DNA of 64,000 nt from Pseudonocardia autotrophica (GCF_000717175.1 NZ_JNYD01000035.1:1-64000), one strand, 5' to 3'; positions 9,426 to 18,155 are shown, numbered from the stretch's first letter. Numbers and translations: made by a program. The notes: generated by a model from the sequence alone, not told the origin.

Positions 9426-9668
9426 GTGGCTGACACCGCCGAGATCCTGTCCGGCCTCGCCGAGATCGTCGAGGAGGTCGCCGGCATCGACACCGCCGAG
9501 GTGACCGCCGAGAAGTCCTTCGTCGACGACCTCGACATCGACTCGCTGTCCATGGTCGAGATCGCCGTGCAGGCCGAGGACAAGTTCGGCGTGAAGATCC
9601 CGGACGACCAGCTCGCCGAGCTCAAGACCGTCGGCGACGCCGTCTCGTACATCGAGAAGAACCAGTAA
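9426..9668 (+). CDS. acpP: Acyl carrier protein
   Basis: An 80-residue acidic four-helix carrier protein. The phosphopantetheine attachment site is S40 in DLDIDSLSMVE. It holds growing acyl chains as thioesters for FabD, FabH and FabF. AAAGGAG lies 7 bases before the GTG start. Length fits ordinary ACP, not the longer mycobacterial AcpM, which has a C-terminal extension. Confidence 0.96.
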   Translation: MADTAEILSGLAEIVEEVAGIDTAEVTAEKSFVDDLDIDSLSMVEIAVQAEDKFGVKIPDDQLAELKTVGDAVSYIEKNQ

Positions 9669-9715
9669 GTCCGGCGGTCGCCCCGCCGCCCGCCCGCTCG
9701 CCAGAAAGGCCTTCC

Positions 9716-10954
9716 ATGACCGACGTCGTCGTCACCGGCTACGGCGCGACGACCCCGCTCGGCGGGGACGCCGCCTCCACCTGGGACGCCCTGCTCGCCG
9801 GCAAGTCCGGCGTGGGGCACACCACCGGTGAGTGGGTGGACAAGCACGACCTGCCCGTGAAGATCTCCGCGCAGCTCGCCGTGGACCCCACCGAGGTCCT
9901 GCCCCGCGTGCAGGCCCGCCGGATGGACCGCGCCGAGCAGGTCGCGGTGGTCGCGGCGCGGGAGGCGTGGGCGCACGCGGGGCTGGCCGTCGAGAAGGGC
10001 GAGGACCCGAAGGTCGACCCGACCCGGCTGGCGGTGATCGTCGGCACCGGCATCGGTGGCGTGACCACCCTGCTGGACCAGGACGACCTGCTGGAGTCCG
10101 ACGGCCTGCGCAAGGTCTCGCCGCTGGTCGTGCCGATGCTGATGCCCAACGGGCCCGCGGCGCTGATCTCGCTGGAGATCGGCGCGAAGGGTGGCGTCCA
10201 CTCGCCCGCGTCCGCCTGCGCGACCGGCGCCGAGGCGATGGCGTGGGCGTGGCGACTGCTCAAGGCGGGCGAGGTCGATGTCGTGGTGGCGGGAGGCGCG
10301 GAGGCCTGCATCGCGCCGATCACCGTCGCCGGGTTCGTCCAGGCCCGCACCCTCTCGCAGCGCAACGACGCGCCGCAGGAGGCGTCCCGGCCCTTCGACA
10401 CCGGGCGTGACGGGTTCGTGCTCGGCGAGGGTGCGGGCGTGCTGGTCCTCGAGCGGCGTGAGTTCGCCGAGGCCCGGGGCGCCACGGTCCACGGCACCCT
10501 GGCCGGCATCGGCCTGACCTCGGACGCCTACCACATCACGGGGCCGGACCCCGAGGGCGGCGGGCAGGGCCGGGCGATGCTCAACGCGGTCCGCACCGCG
10601 GGTCTGGAGCCCTCGGACGTCGGGCACGTGAACTGCCACGCGACGTCCACCGTGGTCGGCGACGTGGGCGAGGCGAACGCGATCAAGAAGGCGCTCGGCG
10701 ACCACCCGGTGCTCACCGCGCCGAAGGCGTCCATGGGGCACCTGGTCGGCGGCGCCGGCGCGGTCGAGGGCCTGATCGCCCTGCTCTCGGTGCGGGACGG
10801 GATCATCCCGGCCACCCTGAACCTGGAGGACAAGGACCCGAAGGTGGACCTCGACGTCGTGGCGGGCGAGCCGCGGAAGATGGAGCTCACCGCGGCGGTC
10901 AACAACTCCTTCGGGTTCGGCGGGCACAACGCCAGCCTCCTGTTCACGAAGTAG
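9716..10954 (+). CDS. fabF: 3-oxoacyl-ACP synthase II
   Basis: Chain-elongating condensing enzyme of type II fatty-acid synthesis, 412 residues. The Cys-His-His triad is visible: C168 in SACATG, H308 in NCHATST and H342 in MGHLVGGAGAVE. The C-terminus NNSFGFGGHNASLLF is typical. AGAAAGG precedes the ATG. Only one KASII gene is present, whereas mycobacteria have kasA and kasB here, so the operon looks like one for general fatty-acid synthesis and not a mycolate system. Confidence 0.96.
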   Translation: MTDVVVTGYGATTPLGGDAASTWDALLAGKSGVGHTTGEWVDKHDLPVKISAQLAVDPTEVLPRVQARRMDRAEQVAVVAAREAWAHAGLAVEKGEDPKVDPTRLAVIVGTGIGGVTTLLDQDDLLESDGLRKVSPLVVPMLMPNGPAALISLEIGAKGGVHSPASACATGAEAMAWAWRLLKAGEVDVVVAGGAEACIAPITVAGFVQARTLSQRNDAPQEASRPFDTGRDGFVLGEGAGVLVLERREFAEARGATVHGTLAGIGLTSDAYHITGPDPEGGGQGRAMLNAVRTAGLEPSDVGHVNCHATSTVVGDVGEANAIKKALGDHPVLTAPKASMGHLVGGAGAVEGLIALLSVRDGIIPATLNLEDKDPKVDLDVVAGEPRKMELTAAVNNSFGFGGHNASLLFTK

Positions 10955-10976
10955 GCGACGGAGTCATCCGGCTGCC

Positions 10977-11438
10977 TCAGTCGAGGCAGAACTCGTTCCC
11001 CTCGGGGTCGGCCATCACGAGGAAGCCCGCGCTCATCGGGGGCGCGGGCTCGGAACGGTGCAGCCGCGTGGCCCCGAGGGTGAGGAGCCGCGCACACTCG
11101 GCCTCCAGCGCGGCCATGCGCTCCTCCCCCTGCAGCCCGGGAGCCGCCCGGACGTCCAGGTGGACGCGGTTCTTGGCGACCTTGTCCTCCGGGACCTGCT
11201 GGAAGAACACCCGCGGGCCCTGCCCCTCCGGGTCCTCGATGGCCGACCTGGAGTTGCGCTGGTCCTCCGGGACGCCGATCCGCGCCAGGAAGTCGTCCCA
11301 GGCGGCCAGCGGGTCGGCGCCCTCGGGCAGGTCGACCCCGGGCGGCCCGGGATGGACGTAGCCGAGGACCTCGCGCCAGAAGGACGAGAGCGCCCGCGGG
11401 TCGTGGGCGTCGACGGTGACCTGGATGTGGCGGCTCAT
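10977..11438 (-). CDS. VOC family protein
   Basis: A 153-residue VOC-domain protein: it opens SRHIQVTVDAHDPRALSSFW, has the central NRVHLDV strand and ends FLVMADPEGNEFCLD, the glyoxalase-like signature in which E and H side chains often bind a metal. Substrate unknown. ATG at 11438 is preferred over a GTG two codons upstream because AGGGT is well spaced from it. It is convergent with fabF, 22 bases away. Confidence 0.83.
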   Translation of the reverse strand: MSRHIQVTVDAHDPRALSSFWREVLGYVHPGPPGVDLPEGADPLAAWDDFLARIGVPEDQRNSRSAIEDPEGQGPRVFFQQVPEDKVAKNRVHLDVRAAPGLQGEERMAALEAECARLLTLGATRLHRSEPAPPMSAGFLVMADPEGNEFCLD

Positions 11439-11488
11439 GGGCACACCCTGGCACCCGGCACCGACAGAATCGGACGACCGGCGCCCCA

Positions 11489-11648
11489 GGGGACGTCTGG
11501 TGGATCATCCGCCGCGGTCTCGGCGCCCGGACGGCCCCTGGCTGCGTTGTCGCCGGGCCCGAATACGCCCGGTATGAGGGCCCGGCTCCGCCTTGCCAGA
11601 AGCCGCCCGGATCACCGAGCCCACCGACGGTGATCCACCAGACGCCCC
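11489..11648. repeat. About 160-bp element with inverted ends
   Basis: The left end (11489-11511) and right end (11628-11648) carry the inverted core CGTCTGGTGGATCA / TGATCCACCAGACG, extended on the outside by GGGG and CCCC with one extra base on the left. The interior is hairpin-rich, with GGGCCC palindromes, and has no plausible gene. The right end runs into the stop codon of the next gene. This has the form of a small non-autonomous mobile element, but no transposase relative is visible in the window. Confidence 0.5.
11490..11539 (+). repeat. 50-bp dispersed repeat, copy 1
   Basis: Matches 51803-51852 at 45 of 50 positions without gaps, including an unbroken 25-base identical stretch (11509-11533). 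It forms the left part of the 160-bp inverted-end element. Copy 2 lies at the convergent ends of gluD and the S9 peptidase gene. Confidence 0.75.
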
Positions 11649-12193
11649 TAGCAGGGCCGGGAGAGCGTGCTGCCCGGTGCCCCGGCGCCGATCGCGAGGG
11701 CGGCCCCGGTCATCGGGAGGGCGCTGCGCCAGCAGATCCGTCCGACCCTGAGGTCCGCGGGCGCGTCGGCGACGTCCTGCGTGCTCGTGAAGCGCACCAG
11801 CGCCAGCACGCCGTCCGGGATGTCCTCGATCCGGTCCACGCGGATCGTGCCGTCCTGCGTGCTGCGGATGCCCGCCAGCCAGGTCTCGGCCGGCTGCGTC
11901 GCGGCCCGCTCGGGGGTGACGGTGGCCGCCCAGGCCGCGTGGTCGTGGGCGTTGACCGCGTCGAAGTAGGCCTGCAGCCGCTCGCGCACGGCGAGGTGCT
12001 GCGGGTGGGACAGGGTGTCGAGGCTGAGCTCGACGGTCGCGGGACCGGCCCCCGTGGCCGGGACCGCAGCCGGCGCGTCCGTGGGCGCCCCCGCCTCGAA
12101 CGCCCGCCCGCCGACCAGCCAGGCCGCGGCCGCCGCCGCGGCCAGCACCAGGGCGAGCGCCCCGGCCGTTCCCACCGCCACCGCGTTCCGCAC
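11648..12193 (-). CDS. Membrane-anchored or secreted hypothetical protein
   Basis: A 181-residue protein with an N-terminal hydrophobic segment (residues about 8-27, rich in Ala/Val/Leu), then an Ala/Pro-rich linker and a globular part. The segment RERLQAYFDAVNAHDHAAW resembles the first helix of NTF2/SnoaL-like folds, which suggests a small extracytoplasmic domain, but I do not recognise a named family. A late cysteine pair could form a disulfide outside the cell. It lies on the same strand as the DUF3145 gene and is separated from it by about 46 bases. Confidence 0.6.
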   Translation of the reverse strand: MRNAVAVGTAGALALVLAAAAAAAWLVGGRAFEAGAPTDAPAAVPATGAGPATVELSLDTLSHPQHLAVRERLQAYFDAVNAHDHAAWAATVTPERAATQPAETWLAGIRSTQDGTIRVDRIEDIPDGVLALVRFTSTQDVADAPADLRVGRICWRSALPMTGAALAIGAGAPGSTLSRPC

Positions 12194-12239
12194 GGGGACA
12201 GTGTGCCCCGCGTGCTGCTCCGGACGGAGCAGACGCGCG

Positions 12240-12728
12240 TCAGCCGACCTGGTGCAACCAGGTGACGGGCGCGCCGTCGCCCGCGAAACGGCAAGCCTCG
12301 AGCTCGGCGTCCCAGGCCTCGCCGAGGGCGTCGGAGATCCGCGCGGCGAGCATCGACGCCGGCCCGTCCGCGATGATCGTGCGGAGCTGGTCCTCGCCCA
12401 GGAGCACGTCGCCGTTGGCGCTCATCCGGCCCGTCCACAACCCCAGCCCCGGGACGTGGCAGAACCGCTGGCCGTCGACGCCCGTGCTGGGCTCCTCGGT
12501 AACCTCGAAGCGCAGCATCGGCCACGCCCGGAGGGCACCGGCGAGCGCGCCGCCGCTCCCCACGGGTCCCGTCCAGCTGAACTCCGCGCGCAGCTGACCC
12601 GGTACGGCCGGCTGCGCGCTCCACTGGAGCGTCACCCGTGTACCGAGGACGCCCGACACCGCCCACTCGACGTGCGGGCAGACCGCAGTCGGCGACGAGT
12701 GGACGTGGACCACGCCGCGTGTGCTCAC
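12240..12728 (-). CDS. DUF3145 family protein
   Basis: A 162-residue cytoplasmic protein of the actinobacterial DUF3145 family. It starts RGVVHVHSSPTAVCPHVEWA, has GLGLWTGRMSANGDVLLGED in the second half and ends PVTWLHQVG. Function is unknown. In Streptomyces the family gene also lies beside fabF, so its position near the fab operon is conserved. GTG at 12728 follows GGAGG at six bases. Confidence 0.86.
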   Translation of the reverse strand: MSTRGVVHVHSSPTAVCPHVEWAVSGVLGTRVTLQWSAQPAVPGQLRAEFSWTGPVGSGGALAGALRAWPMLRFEVTEEPSTGVDGQRFCHVPGLGLWTGRMSANGDVLLGEDQLRTIIADGPASMLAARISDALGEAWDAELEACRFAGDGAPVTWLHQVG

Positions 12729-12948
12729 TGCAGACCTCCGCTTCTGACAGACGTGGATCGTCTTCCCCTACGTCCACGGTCGTCGGCGTCGGCCGGCGTT
12801 CCGGGTCCTTCGGCCCGGACGGGATCGAACTGTGCGTGATCACTCTGCCCGATCCCGCCCGTGCGTGCCAGCACTGGGCGGTGGGTACGGCGTGTCGCAC
12901 GCCGCCGGGAGTGTCGATCGACTATGGGCACCCGGGGCCTCCCCGCGA

Positions 12949-13851
12949 TCATCGCCGCACCTCTCCCCCGTCGACGAAGACGTTGTCCCGCAGCTCCGCG
13001 GCACCCCGGACCCGCAGCGGGGCGGCGCCGGCGTCGCGGTGGAAGCGGTTGCCCGTGATGCGCAGGAAGGCGAGCGGCGCCGCCGCCACGTCCCGCCGCA
13101 GCGTGTACCGGCCACCGCCCAGCTCGTTGTCGCGGACGACCACCGGCCCGCGCCGCTCGGCGTGGTGCTCGCGGTCGCCGGCGCTCTCGTGCCGGGCCGT
13201 CTCGGCCGGGTCCACCAGCACGGCGCTGCCGAGGCCGGGCCCGGTGCCGAGCCGGACCCGGTTGGCCTCGACCAGCACGTCACCCTCGGGGGCGGCGAGG
13301 GTGATGGCGTCGACGGGGCGGTCGGGCCGCGGGGCGAAGTCGTGCAGCCAGCTGTTGCGCAGGGTGGCGCCGGGGCCGAGCCGGGCCCCGTCGGCGCGGA
13401 CCGCGGTCATCTCGATGCGCTCGGCCACCCAGTCCGGGCCGTCGACGGCGGCGTCGGTGAACTCGCCGGTCAGGGTGGTGTCCTCGATCCGGACCGAGCC
13501 GCCGTCGAGCGTCCGGACGCCGGCCGCGACCGTGCCGTCGCCGGTGATGCGGCTGCGCCGGACGACCACGCCGGGGGCGGCGACCACCAGGCCGCCGGTG
13601 AGGTCCAGCCCGTCGAGCACGGCTCCGGGCGTGCGGATCTGCAGGGCGGCGCGGACGGGGCAGAGCCGCAGCCCGGCCGGGGTGCCGACGCTGTCCGGCG
13701 GCGGGGGCGCGTAGGGCCCCGTCTCCGCGCACACGGGGACGGGCGCGGCCGGCGGCACGGCGACCTCGCCCCCGCTGCCCGCACCGACGGCGAGGCTGGT
13801 GGCGAGCGCAGTCGCCACGAGCCCACCGAGCACGCCCCGGGTCGAGAGCAT
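12949..13851 (-). CDS. Secreted right-handed beta-helix repeat protein
   Basis: A 300-residue exported protein. Residues 1-24 are a signal peptide (hydrophobic run GGLVATALATSLAVGA). The mature part has repeated short strands of the type VVVRRSRITGDG, VRIEDTTLTGEF, ATLRNSWLHDF, VLVEANRVRL and LRITGNRFHRDA, as in parallel beta-helix proteins. Such folds occur in polysaccharide lyases and surface proteins, but no catalytic signature is evident. It carries few cysteines. Confidence 0.7.
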   Translation of the reverse strand: MLSTRGVLGGLVATALATSLAVGAGSGGEVAVPPAAPVPVCAETGPYAPPPPDSVGTPAGLRLCPVRAALQIRTPGAVLDGLDLTGGLVVAAPGVVVRRSRITGDGTVAAGVRTLDGGSVRIEDTTLTGEFTDAAVDGPDWVAERIEMTAVRADGARLGPGATLRNSWLHDFAPRPDRPVDAITLAAPEGDVLVEANRVRLGTGPGLGSAVLVDPAETARHESAGDREHHAERRGPVVVRDNELGGGRYTLRRDVAAAPLAFLRITGNRFHRDAGAAPLRVRGAAELRDNVFVDGGEVRR

Positions 13852-13919
13852 GCACGGAGAGTACGGGGTGAGTTATGCCAGATGGCCCAATGGATTCGGC
13901 GTGTCCTGCGCCGTTCGGC

Positions 13920-15020
13920 TCAGGCCAGCGCGTAGTGCAGCACGCCCTCCTGCTCCGTCCGCGTGAGGGCGCCGCGCTCGACGAGCACCTCGAGGTGGTG
14001 CTGCGTCTCCAGGATCGCGAGCATCGCGTTCCACCGGTCGAGGTCGGCGAGCGCGTGGTTCCGCCGCGTCCACGGGAGCGCCTGGGCGACCAGGTGCGGC
14101 GTGTGCCGTCCCTCGCGCACGGCCGCGAGCGAGGCGTCGAGCCGGGCGCCGTGATGCGCCAGCAGCTCGTCGACCCGCTCGTGCACCCTACGCCCGACCG
14201 GCCCGTGCGCCGGCAGCAGCGCCGCGTCCGGCCGCTCGCGGATCAGCTGCAGGGACGTGAGGAAGGCCGACAGCGGGCTGGGCGTCGGCACCGGTTCCAG
14301 GCCGATCGACGGGGTGATCCGGGGCAGGACGTGGTCGCCCGCGAAGAGCAGGTCGTTGACCTCGTCGGCGAAGACGACGTGTCCGCGCGTGTGCCCGGGC
14401 GTCTCGATCACCTCGAGGGTGCGGGACTCCCCGACGACGACCTTCGCCCGGTCCTCGAGGTATCCGTCCGGCAGGAGCCAGCCGTTCATGTCCCGGACGT
14501 GGTCGCGGCCGGCGCGCTCGATCGCGGCCGCGAGCTCCGGCGCCCCGGCCCGGCGCAGCCGCGGCACGGAGTTCTGCGACTCCGCGTGGTCGGGATCGAT
14601 CACCCGCTCCAGGTTGACCCGCTCACCCACCCCGATCAGGACCTCGGCCCCGAACTCGCGGCGAATGGTGATCGCCTGGGTGTAGTGGTCGCGGTGCGAG
14701 TGCGTGACGAGGAACCGCCGCACCTCACGCAGGTCGGAGCCGAGCGCCCGCATGGCCCGGTCGAGCAGCGCGCGGGACTCCTCGAGGGCCCAGCCGGCGT
14801 CGACGAGCGTCCAGCCGGGGTCGCCGCCGCGCTCGTCGGCGACGGCGTAGACGTTGACCGCACGCAGGCCGTCGTTCGGCAGCGGGAGGGGGATCCGGTA
14901 GACGCCCTCCGCCACGCGGAACACGCCGGCGGCGGTCCAGTCGGCGCCGGAGAGGCTCGGGTCGTCGTCGGTGACGGTCGGAGCTACCACCCGCCGGATA
15001 CTAGTCGAACGATCGTTCAT
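13920..15020 (-). CDS. Metallo-beta-lactamase fold hydrolase
   Basis: A 366-residue protein with the complete dinuclear metal signature: THSHRDHYTQ (HxHxDH), the third histidine in ETPGHTRGH, aspartate in LLFAGDHVLP and the last histidine in LLPAHGP. The fold is shared by glyoxalase II-type hydrolases and related thioesterases; the extra C-terminal helical region (about 100 residues) resembles the winged-helix tail of LACTB2-like proteins. No good ribosome site precedes the ATG. The first codons overlap the perfect palindrome GAACGATCGTTC. Confidence 0.85.
   Translation of the reverse strand: MNDRSTSIRRVVAPTVTDDDPSLSGADWTAAGVFRVAEGVYRIPLPLPNDGLRAVNVYAVADERGGDPGWTLVDAGWALEESRALLDRAMRALGSDLREVRRFLVTHSHRDHYTQAITIRREFGAEVLIGVGERVNLERVIDPDHAESQNSVPRLRRAGAPELAAAIERAGRDHVRDMNGWLLPDGYLEDRAKVVVGESRTLEVIETPGHTRGHVVFADEVNDLLFAGDHVLPRITPSIGLEPVPTPSPLSAFLTSLQLIRERPDAALLPAHGPVGRRVHERVDELLAHHGARLDASLAAVREGRHTPHLVAQALPWTRRNHALADLDRWNAMLAILETQHHLEVLVERGALTRTEQEGVLHYALA
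15007..15018. promoter_or_regulatory. Palindrome at the start of the hydrolase gene
   Basis: GAACGATCGTTC is a perfect 12-bp palindrome, extended to TGAACGATCGTTCGA, covering codons 1-5 of the hydrolase gene. Palindromes of this shape are common operators for TetR-family repressors. No TetR gene is adjacent, so a link to any regulator is speculation. Confidence 0.35.
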
Positions 15021-15023
15021 TTC

Positions 15024-15713
15024 TCATCGGACGAAGGTGTCGGGTTCCGCACCTTGCGTCCCGCCGGTCATCCGCCCCCGCCCGTAGAACTGGTCGAACG
15101 TGGTGAGGATGAGGTCGAGCGGCAGGTCGGTGAAGACGCCGCGGTGGTGCACGTACTCCATGTAGCGGCTGCCGTCGCCGGAGAACTCGTGCATGAGGGC
15201 GTCCGAGCGGCCGTCGAACGGGATGGGCGAGACGCCGAAGCGGGCGCACAGTTCGGCGTTGAACGCCGGGGTGGCCTTCACCCAGCGGCCCTCGACGTGC
15301 AGGTCGGTGTAACCGTGGAAGACGAAGACGTCCGAGCCCATCCGCTCCCGCAGCCGCGGCGTGGTGAGGTGGTTGCGGACGTCGGCGAACCCCAGCCGGG
15401 CCGGGATCCCGCGGGCCCGGGCCGCGGCCGTCAGCAGGACCGCCTTCGGCACGCACCAGTTGTTCGGGGCCGTGGCCACCGCACTGGCCCGGTAGTCGGC
15501 GGGATCGGTGGAGAGGTGGTGCGGGTCGTACCAGATCTCGTCGCGCACGGCCTCGAACAGCCGCGACGCCACCTCGACAGGATCGGTCGCCGCGCCGGCG
15601 GCGCGTGCGGCGAAGGCGCGGACCTCGGGCGAGTCGGAGTCGACGAAGCCCGCGGGCGCGAGGTGTTCGGGGAGGGCGGGATCCGGGAGGGTGGCATCAG
15701 CACTGGCGCTCAC
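15024..15713 (-). CDS. Transglutaminase-like domain protein
   Basis: A 229-residue protein of the transglutaminase-like superfamily. The predicted nucleophile is the cysteine in NNWCVPKAVLLTAAARA, followed by the ARGIPARLGFADV strand and a histidine in VFHGYTDLHVEGRWVKATPAF, the usual order of the catalytic Cys and His. No signal peptide is seen, so it probably acts in the cytoplasm. GTG at 15713 is the likely start, although the frame stays open upstream. It ends 4 bases before the hydrolase gene, which follows on the same strand. Confidence 0.78.
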   Translation of the reverse strand: MSASADATLPDPALPEHLAPAGFVDSDSPEVRAFAARAAGAATDPVEVASRLFEAVRDEIWYDPHHLSTDPADYRASAVATAPNNWCVPKAVLLTAAARARGIPARLGFADVRNHLTTPRLRERMGSDVFVFHGYTDLHVEGRWVKATPAFNAELCARFGVSPIPFDGRSDALMHEFSGDGSRYMEYVHHRGVFTDLPLDLILTTFDQFYGRGRMTGGTQGAEPDTFVR

Positions 15714-15856
15714 CCGTCGCAGCGTAGGGGCTCGCCGCGCGTGACGACGCACCGTGAGCACACTGCGTCGATCACCGGTGACGATCCGTTGCAGAACGCA
15801 CCGTTTCCACTCGTTCGGGACACCCGGAACCACCCGGACGGTGACGCTGGGTCGTC

Positions 15857-15862
15857 TAGGGT
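15857..15862 (+). promoter_or_regulatory. Candidate -10 element of the small HTH gene
   Basis: TAGGGT fits TANNNT and lies about 80 bases before the ATG at 15942. No convincing -35 element is visible. Confidence 0.3.
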
Positions 15863-15941
15863 TCCCGCACAGGAACACCACAGGTGAGCGCGCCGGGCCC
15901 GGACGAGGGTCGGGCGCCGACAGGGCGGAGGGGCGCACGGC

Positions 15942-16154
15942 ATGGCTACAGGGGATCGGGACCACCCGGACGTGATCGGCGCTCCGTTCCTCACCGTGGC
16001 CGAGGTGGCGGAGCGGATGCGCGTGTCCAAGATGACCGTCTACCGCCTCGTGCACAGCGGCGAGCTGCCCGCGGTGCGCTTCGGCCGGTCCTTCCGCGTG
16101 CAGAAGGGCGCGGTGGAGGAGCTGATCGCCGCGGCGCGGTACGAAGCGGGCTGA
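15942..16154 (+). CDS. Small excisionase-type helix-turn-helix protein (Rv0500A-like)
   Basis: A 70-residue protein consisting almost only of a MerR/excisionase-type winged helix: FLTVAEVAERMRVSKMTVYR is the helix-turn-helix and ELPAVRFGRSFRVQKGAVEE the wing. It is nearly the same in layout as M. tuberculosis Rv0500A and is related to the Streptomyces developmental regulator BldC. GGAGGGG lies 8 bases before the ATG. It probably binds DNA cooperatively at repeated sites; targets are unknown. Confidence 0.85.
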   Translation: MATGDRDHPDVIGAPFLTVAEVAERMRVSKMTVYRLVHSGELPAVRFGRSFRVQKGAVEELIAAARYEAG

Positions 16155-16161
16155 GCCGGGC

Positions 16162-17139
16162 TCAGCGCTCGCGGCCCCGCGGCTTCAACGGGGTCGGAGG
16201 CAGCTCGGGCGCGGCGAGGGGCAGGCCCTCGTACCCGGGGACGGCGCCGAAGCGGTGGTCGGCGCCCCCGGCGATCTCCCCCTGCCACCCGGCCCGGGCC
16301 TCGGCGACCTCCTCGCCGCTGCGCCCCACGAAGTTCCACCACATCACCAGCTGTTCGGCGAACGGTTCGCCCCCGAGCAGCAGGAACCGGCTCTCCGGCT
16401 CGGCCCGCAGCGGGACCTCCCGACGTCCGGTGCCCAGGTACAGCAGGGTGCCGGGGGCCACGACGCGGCCGTCGACCTCCGGGGCGCCGGACACCGTGAG
16501 CACCGCGTGCTCGAAGTCCGGCTCCAGCGGCAGCATGGTGGCCGCACCGGCCGCGAGCCGGACGTCGGCCCCCAGGATCGGGCTGTGCACCCGGCCCGGC
16601 GAACGCGCCCCGCCGAGCTCCCCGAGCAGGACGGTCGCGCGCAGGCCCCCCGTGGTGACCTGCGGCAGGTCGGCGTGGTGCTCGAAGCGCGGCGCGACCG
16701 TGCGCTCCTCCCCCGGCAGCGCGACCCAGAGCTGGGCGCCGTGCAGCAGCGGTGAGTGCGGGTCCGGGGACTGCTCGGAGTGCGCGATGCCGCGGCCCGC
16801 GGTCATCAGTCCGAGCTCGCCGGGCCGGATCACCACGTCGCTGCCCAGCGAGTCCCGGTGGTGCACCTCGCCCGCGAGCAGCCAGCTCACCGTCTGCAGC
16901 CCGATGTGCGGGTGCGGCGCCACCTGCATGCCCGGCTCGGCCGCGATCTCGTCCGGTCCGTAATGGTCGACGAAACACCAGGCCCCGACCATCCGCCGGC
17001 CCAGGCTCGGCAGCAGCCGGCGGACCTCGGTGCTCTCCCCCAGCTGCACCCGCCGCGGCTCCAGCAGCTCGCTCACCGGCCCGCCGGTCGCCCGCGACTC
17101 GCACACCGTGACCCGCGGATCGGTTGTCACGTCGGACAT
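16162..17139 (-). CDS. Pirin family protein
   Basis: A 325-residue bicupin of the pirin family. The N-terminal cupin carries VAPHPHIGLQTVSWLLAGEV and, further on, GRGIAHSEQSPD, which provide the usual three histidines and a glutamate for an iron centre. The C-terminal half has the pirin_C-like block SRFLLLGGEPFAEQLVMWWN. It is longer than and different from the pirin at 5280-6041. ATG at 17139 follows GGGGG. Possible activities are quercetinase-like dioxygenation or transcriptional co-regulation; neither is shown by the sequence. Confidence 0.87.
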   Translation of the reverse strand: MSDVTTDPRVTVCESRATGGPVSELLEPRRVQLGESTEVRRLLPSLGRRMVGAWCFVDHYGPDEIAAEPGMQVAPHPHIGLQTVSWLLAGEVHHRDSLGSDVVIRPGELGLMTAGRGIAHSEQSPDPHSPLLHGAQLWVALPGEERTVAPRFEHHADLPQVTTGGLRATVLLGELGGARSPGRVHSPILGADVRLAAGAATMLPLEPDFEHAVLTVSGAPEVDGRVVAPGTLLYLGTGRREVPLRAEPESRFLLLGGEPFAEQLVMWWNFVGRSGEEVAEARAGWQGEIAGGADHRFGAVPGYEGLPLAAPELPPTPLKPRGRER

Positions 17140-17215
17140 TCGACCACCCCCGAACGTGACGATACGGGCACGCACCGACATGCCCGCGTCACACCGGCCT
17201 GACAGACTCTCCGCG

Positions 17216-18019
17216 ATGCGACGCGACGTGACCGCCCGGCTGCAGCTGACCGTCTCCGAACCCGCGCTGATGGCGCTGCAGATCGCCGTCGCCGGCGGCG
17301 CGACCTCCGAGCGGCTCACCCTCACGCTCGACGACGCCGTCCTCGATCCGCCGCGGGAGCTCGACGCCGGGCACGGCGGGCGTACGCACGTGCTCGACTG
17401 CGCACCCGGCGAACTGGTCGTGGAGTACGTGGCGCAGGTCGAGGGGAGGCAGGAGGTTCCGGCGCCGCCGCTGTCCGCGGAGATGGACCGGCTGCTCGCC
17501 ATGCGACCCAGCCGGTACTGCCCGTCGGACCGGCTGCTGGCCACCGCGAGCCGGGAGTTCGGCTCGGTCGAGGGGGCCGAGGCGCGGATCGCCGCAGTGA
17601 CGGGGTGGGTGCGGGACCGGCTCGCCTACGTCGGCGGGTCGAGCAAGCCGACGGACGACGCCGTCGACACCCTCCTCCTCGGCGAGGGTGTCTGCCGGGA
17701 CTACGCCCACCTCGTCGTCACGCTGCTGCGCGCGCTCGACGTGCCCGCGCGGCTCGTCGCCGTCTACGCGCCGGGGCTGTTCCCGATGGACTTCCACGCC
17801 GTCGTCGAGGCGTGGACCGGGTCGCGGTGGGTGGTGGTCGACGCCACCGGCCTCGCCCCCCGGGAGTCGATGCTGCGGATCCACACCGGGCGCGACGCCG
17901 CCGACACCGCCTTCCTCACCACCCACCACGGCGTCGTCGAGCTGACGTCGATACAGGTCATGGCGGTGGTCGACGAGCTGCCGAAGGAGGATCCGGGCGC
18001 GGTGGTGGAGCTGGGGTGA
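17216..18019 (+). CDS. Transglutaminase-like protein with N-terminal beta domain
   Basis: A 267-residue protein. Residues about 1-95 form a beta-rich domain typical of bacterial transglutaminase-like proteins. The catalytic triad is complete: cysteine in GEGVCRDYAHLVVTLLRAL, histidine in PMDFHAVVEAW and aspartate in WVVVDATGLAPRESM. The family is thought to hydrolyse or cross-link peptides, and many act as cysteine proteases. No signal peptide is seen. It is divergent from the pirin gene, with a 76-base gap. Repeat-rich non-coding DNA follows the stop. Confidence 0.88.
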   Translation: MRRDVTARLQLTVSEPALMALQIAVAGGATSERLTLTLDDAVLDPPRELDAGHGGRTHVLDCAPGELVVEYVAQVEGRQEVPAPPLSAEMDRLLAMRPSRYCPSDRLLATASREFGSVEGAEARIAAVTGWVRDRLAYVGGSSKPTDDAVDTLLLGEGVCRDYAHLVVTLLRALDVPARLVAVYAPGLFPMDFHAVVEAWTGSRWVVVDATGLAPRESMLRIHTGRDAADTAFLTTHHGVVELTSIQVMAVVDELPKEDPGAVVELG

Positions 18020-18088
18020 GGGGTGCGGCTCGGGGTTCCGAGGTCGTGCGCTGACGGGAGCCGGGCACGGGGTGGTTGCTGGGCGGGG

Positions 18089-18155
18089 TGATCGCTGGTG
18101 TGGTGCGTTGATGGTTGTCCTGGCCGCCGTAGGCGCACGGGATCGGTGATCTTGG
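18089..18155 (+). repeat. 67-bp repeat family, copy alpha
   Basis: Begins TGATCGCTGG and ends GGTGATCTTGG. It matches copy beta (18226-18292) at 55 of 67 positions with no gaps. Related units lie in reverse orientation at 55.4-56.6 kb. The stretch 18020-18330 holds only these repeats and no gene. Confidence 0.8.

Noticed and set aside
12752..12785. Fourth copy of the 62-bp element near ACGTGGATCGTC ... CGTCCACGG
   Set aside because: Only the outer GTGGA/TCCAC pair is shared, the spacing is about 30 bases and the inner GCTGCCCGGA block is missing.
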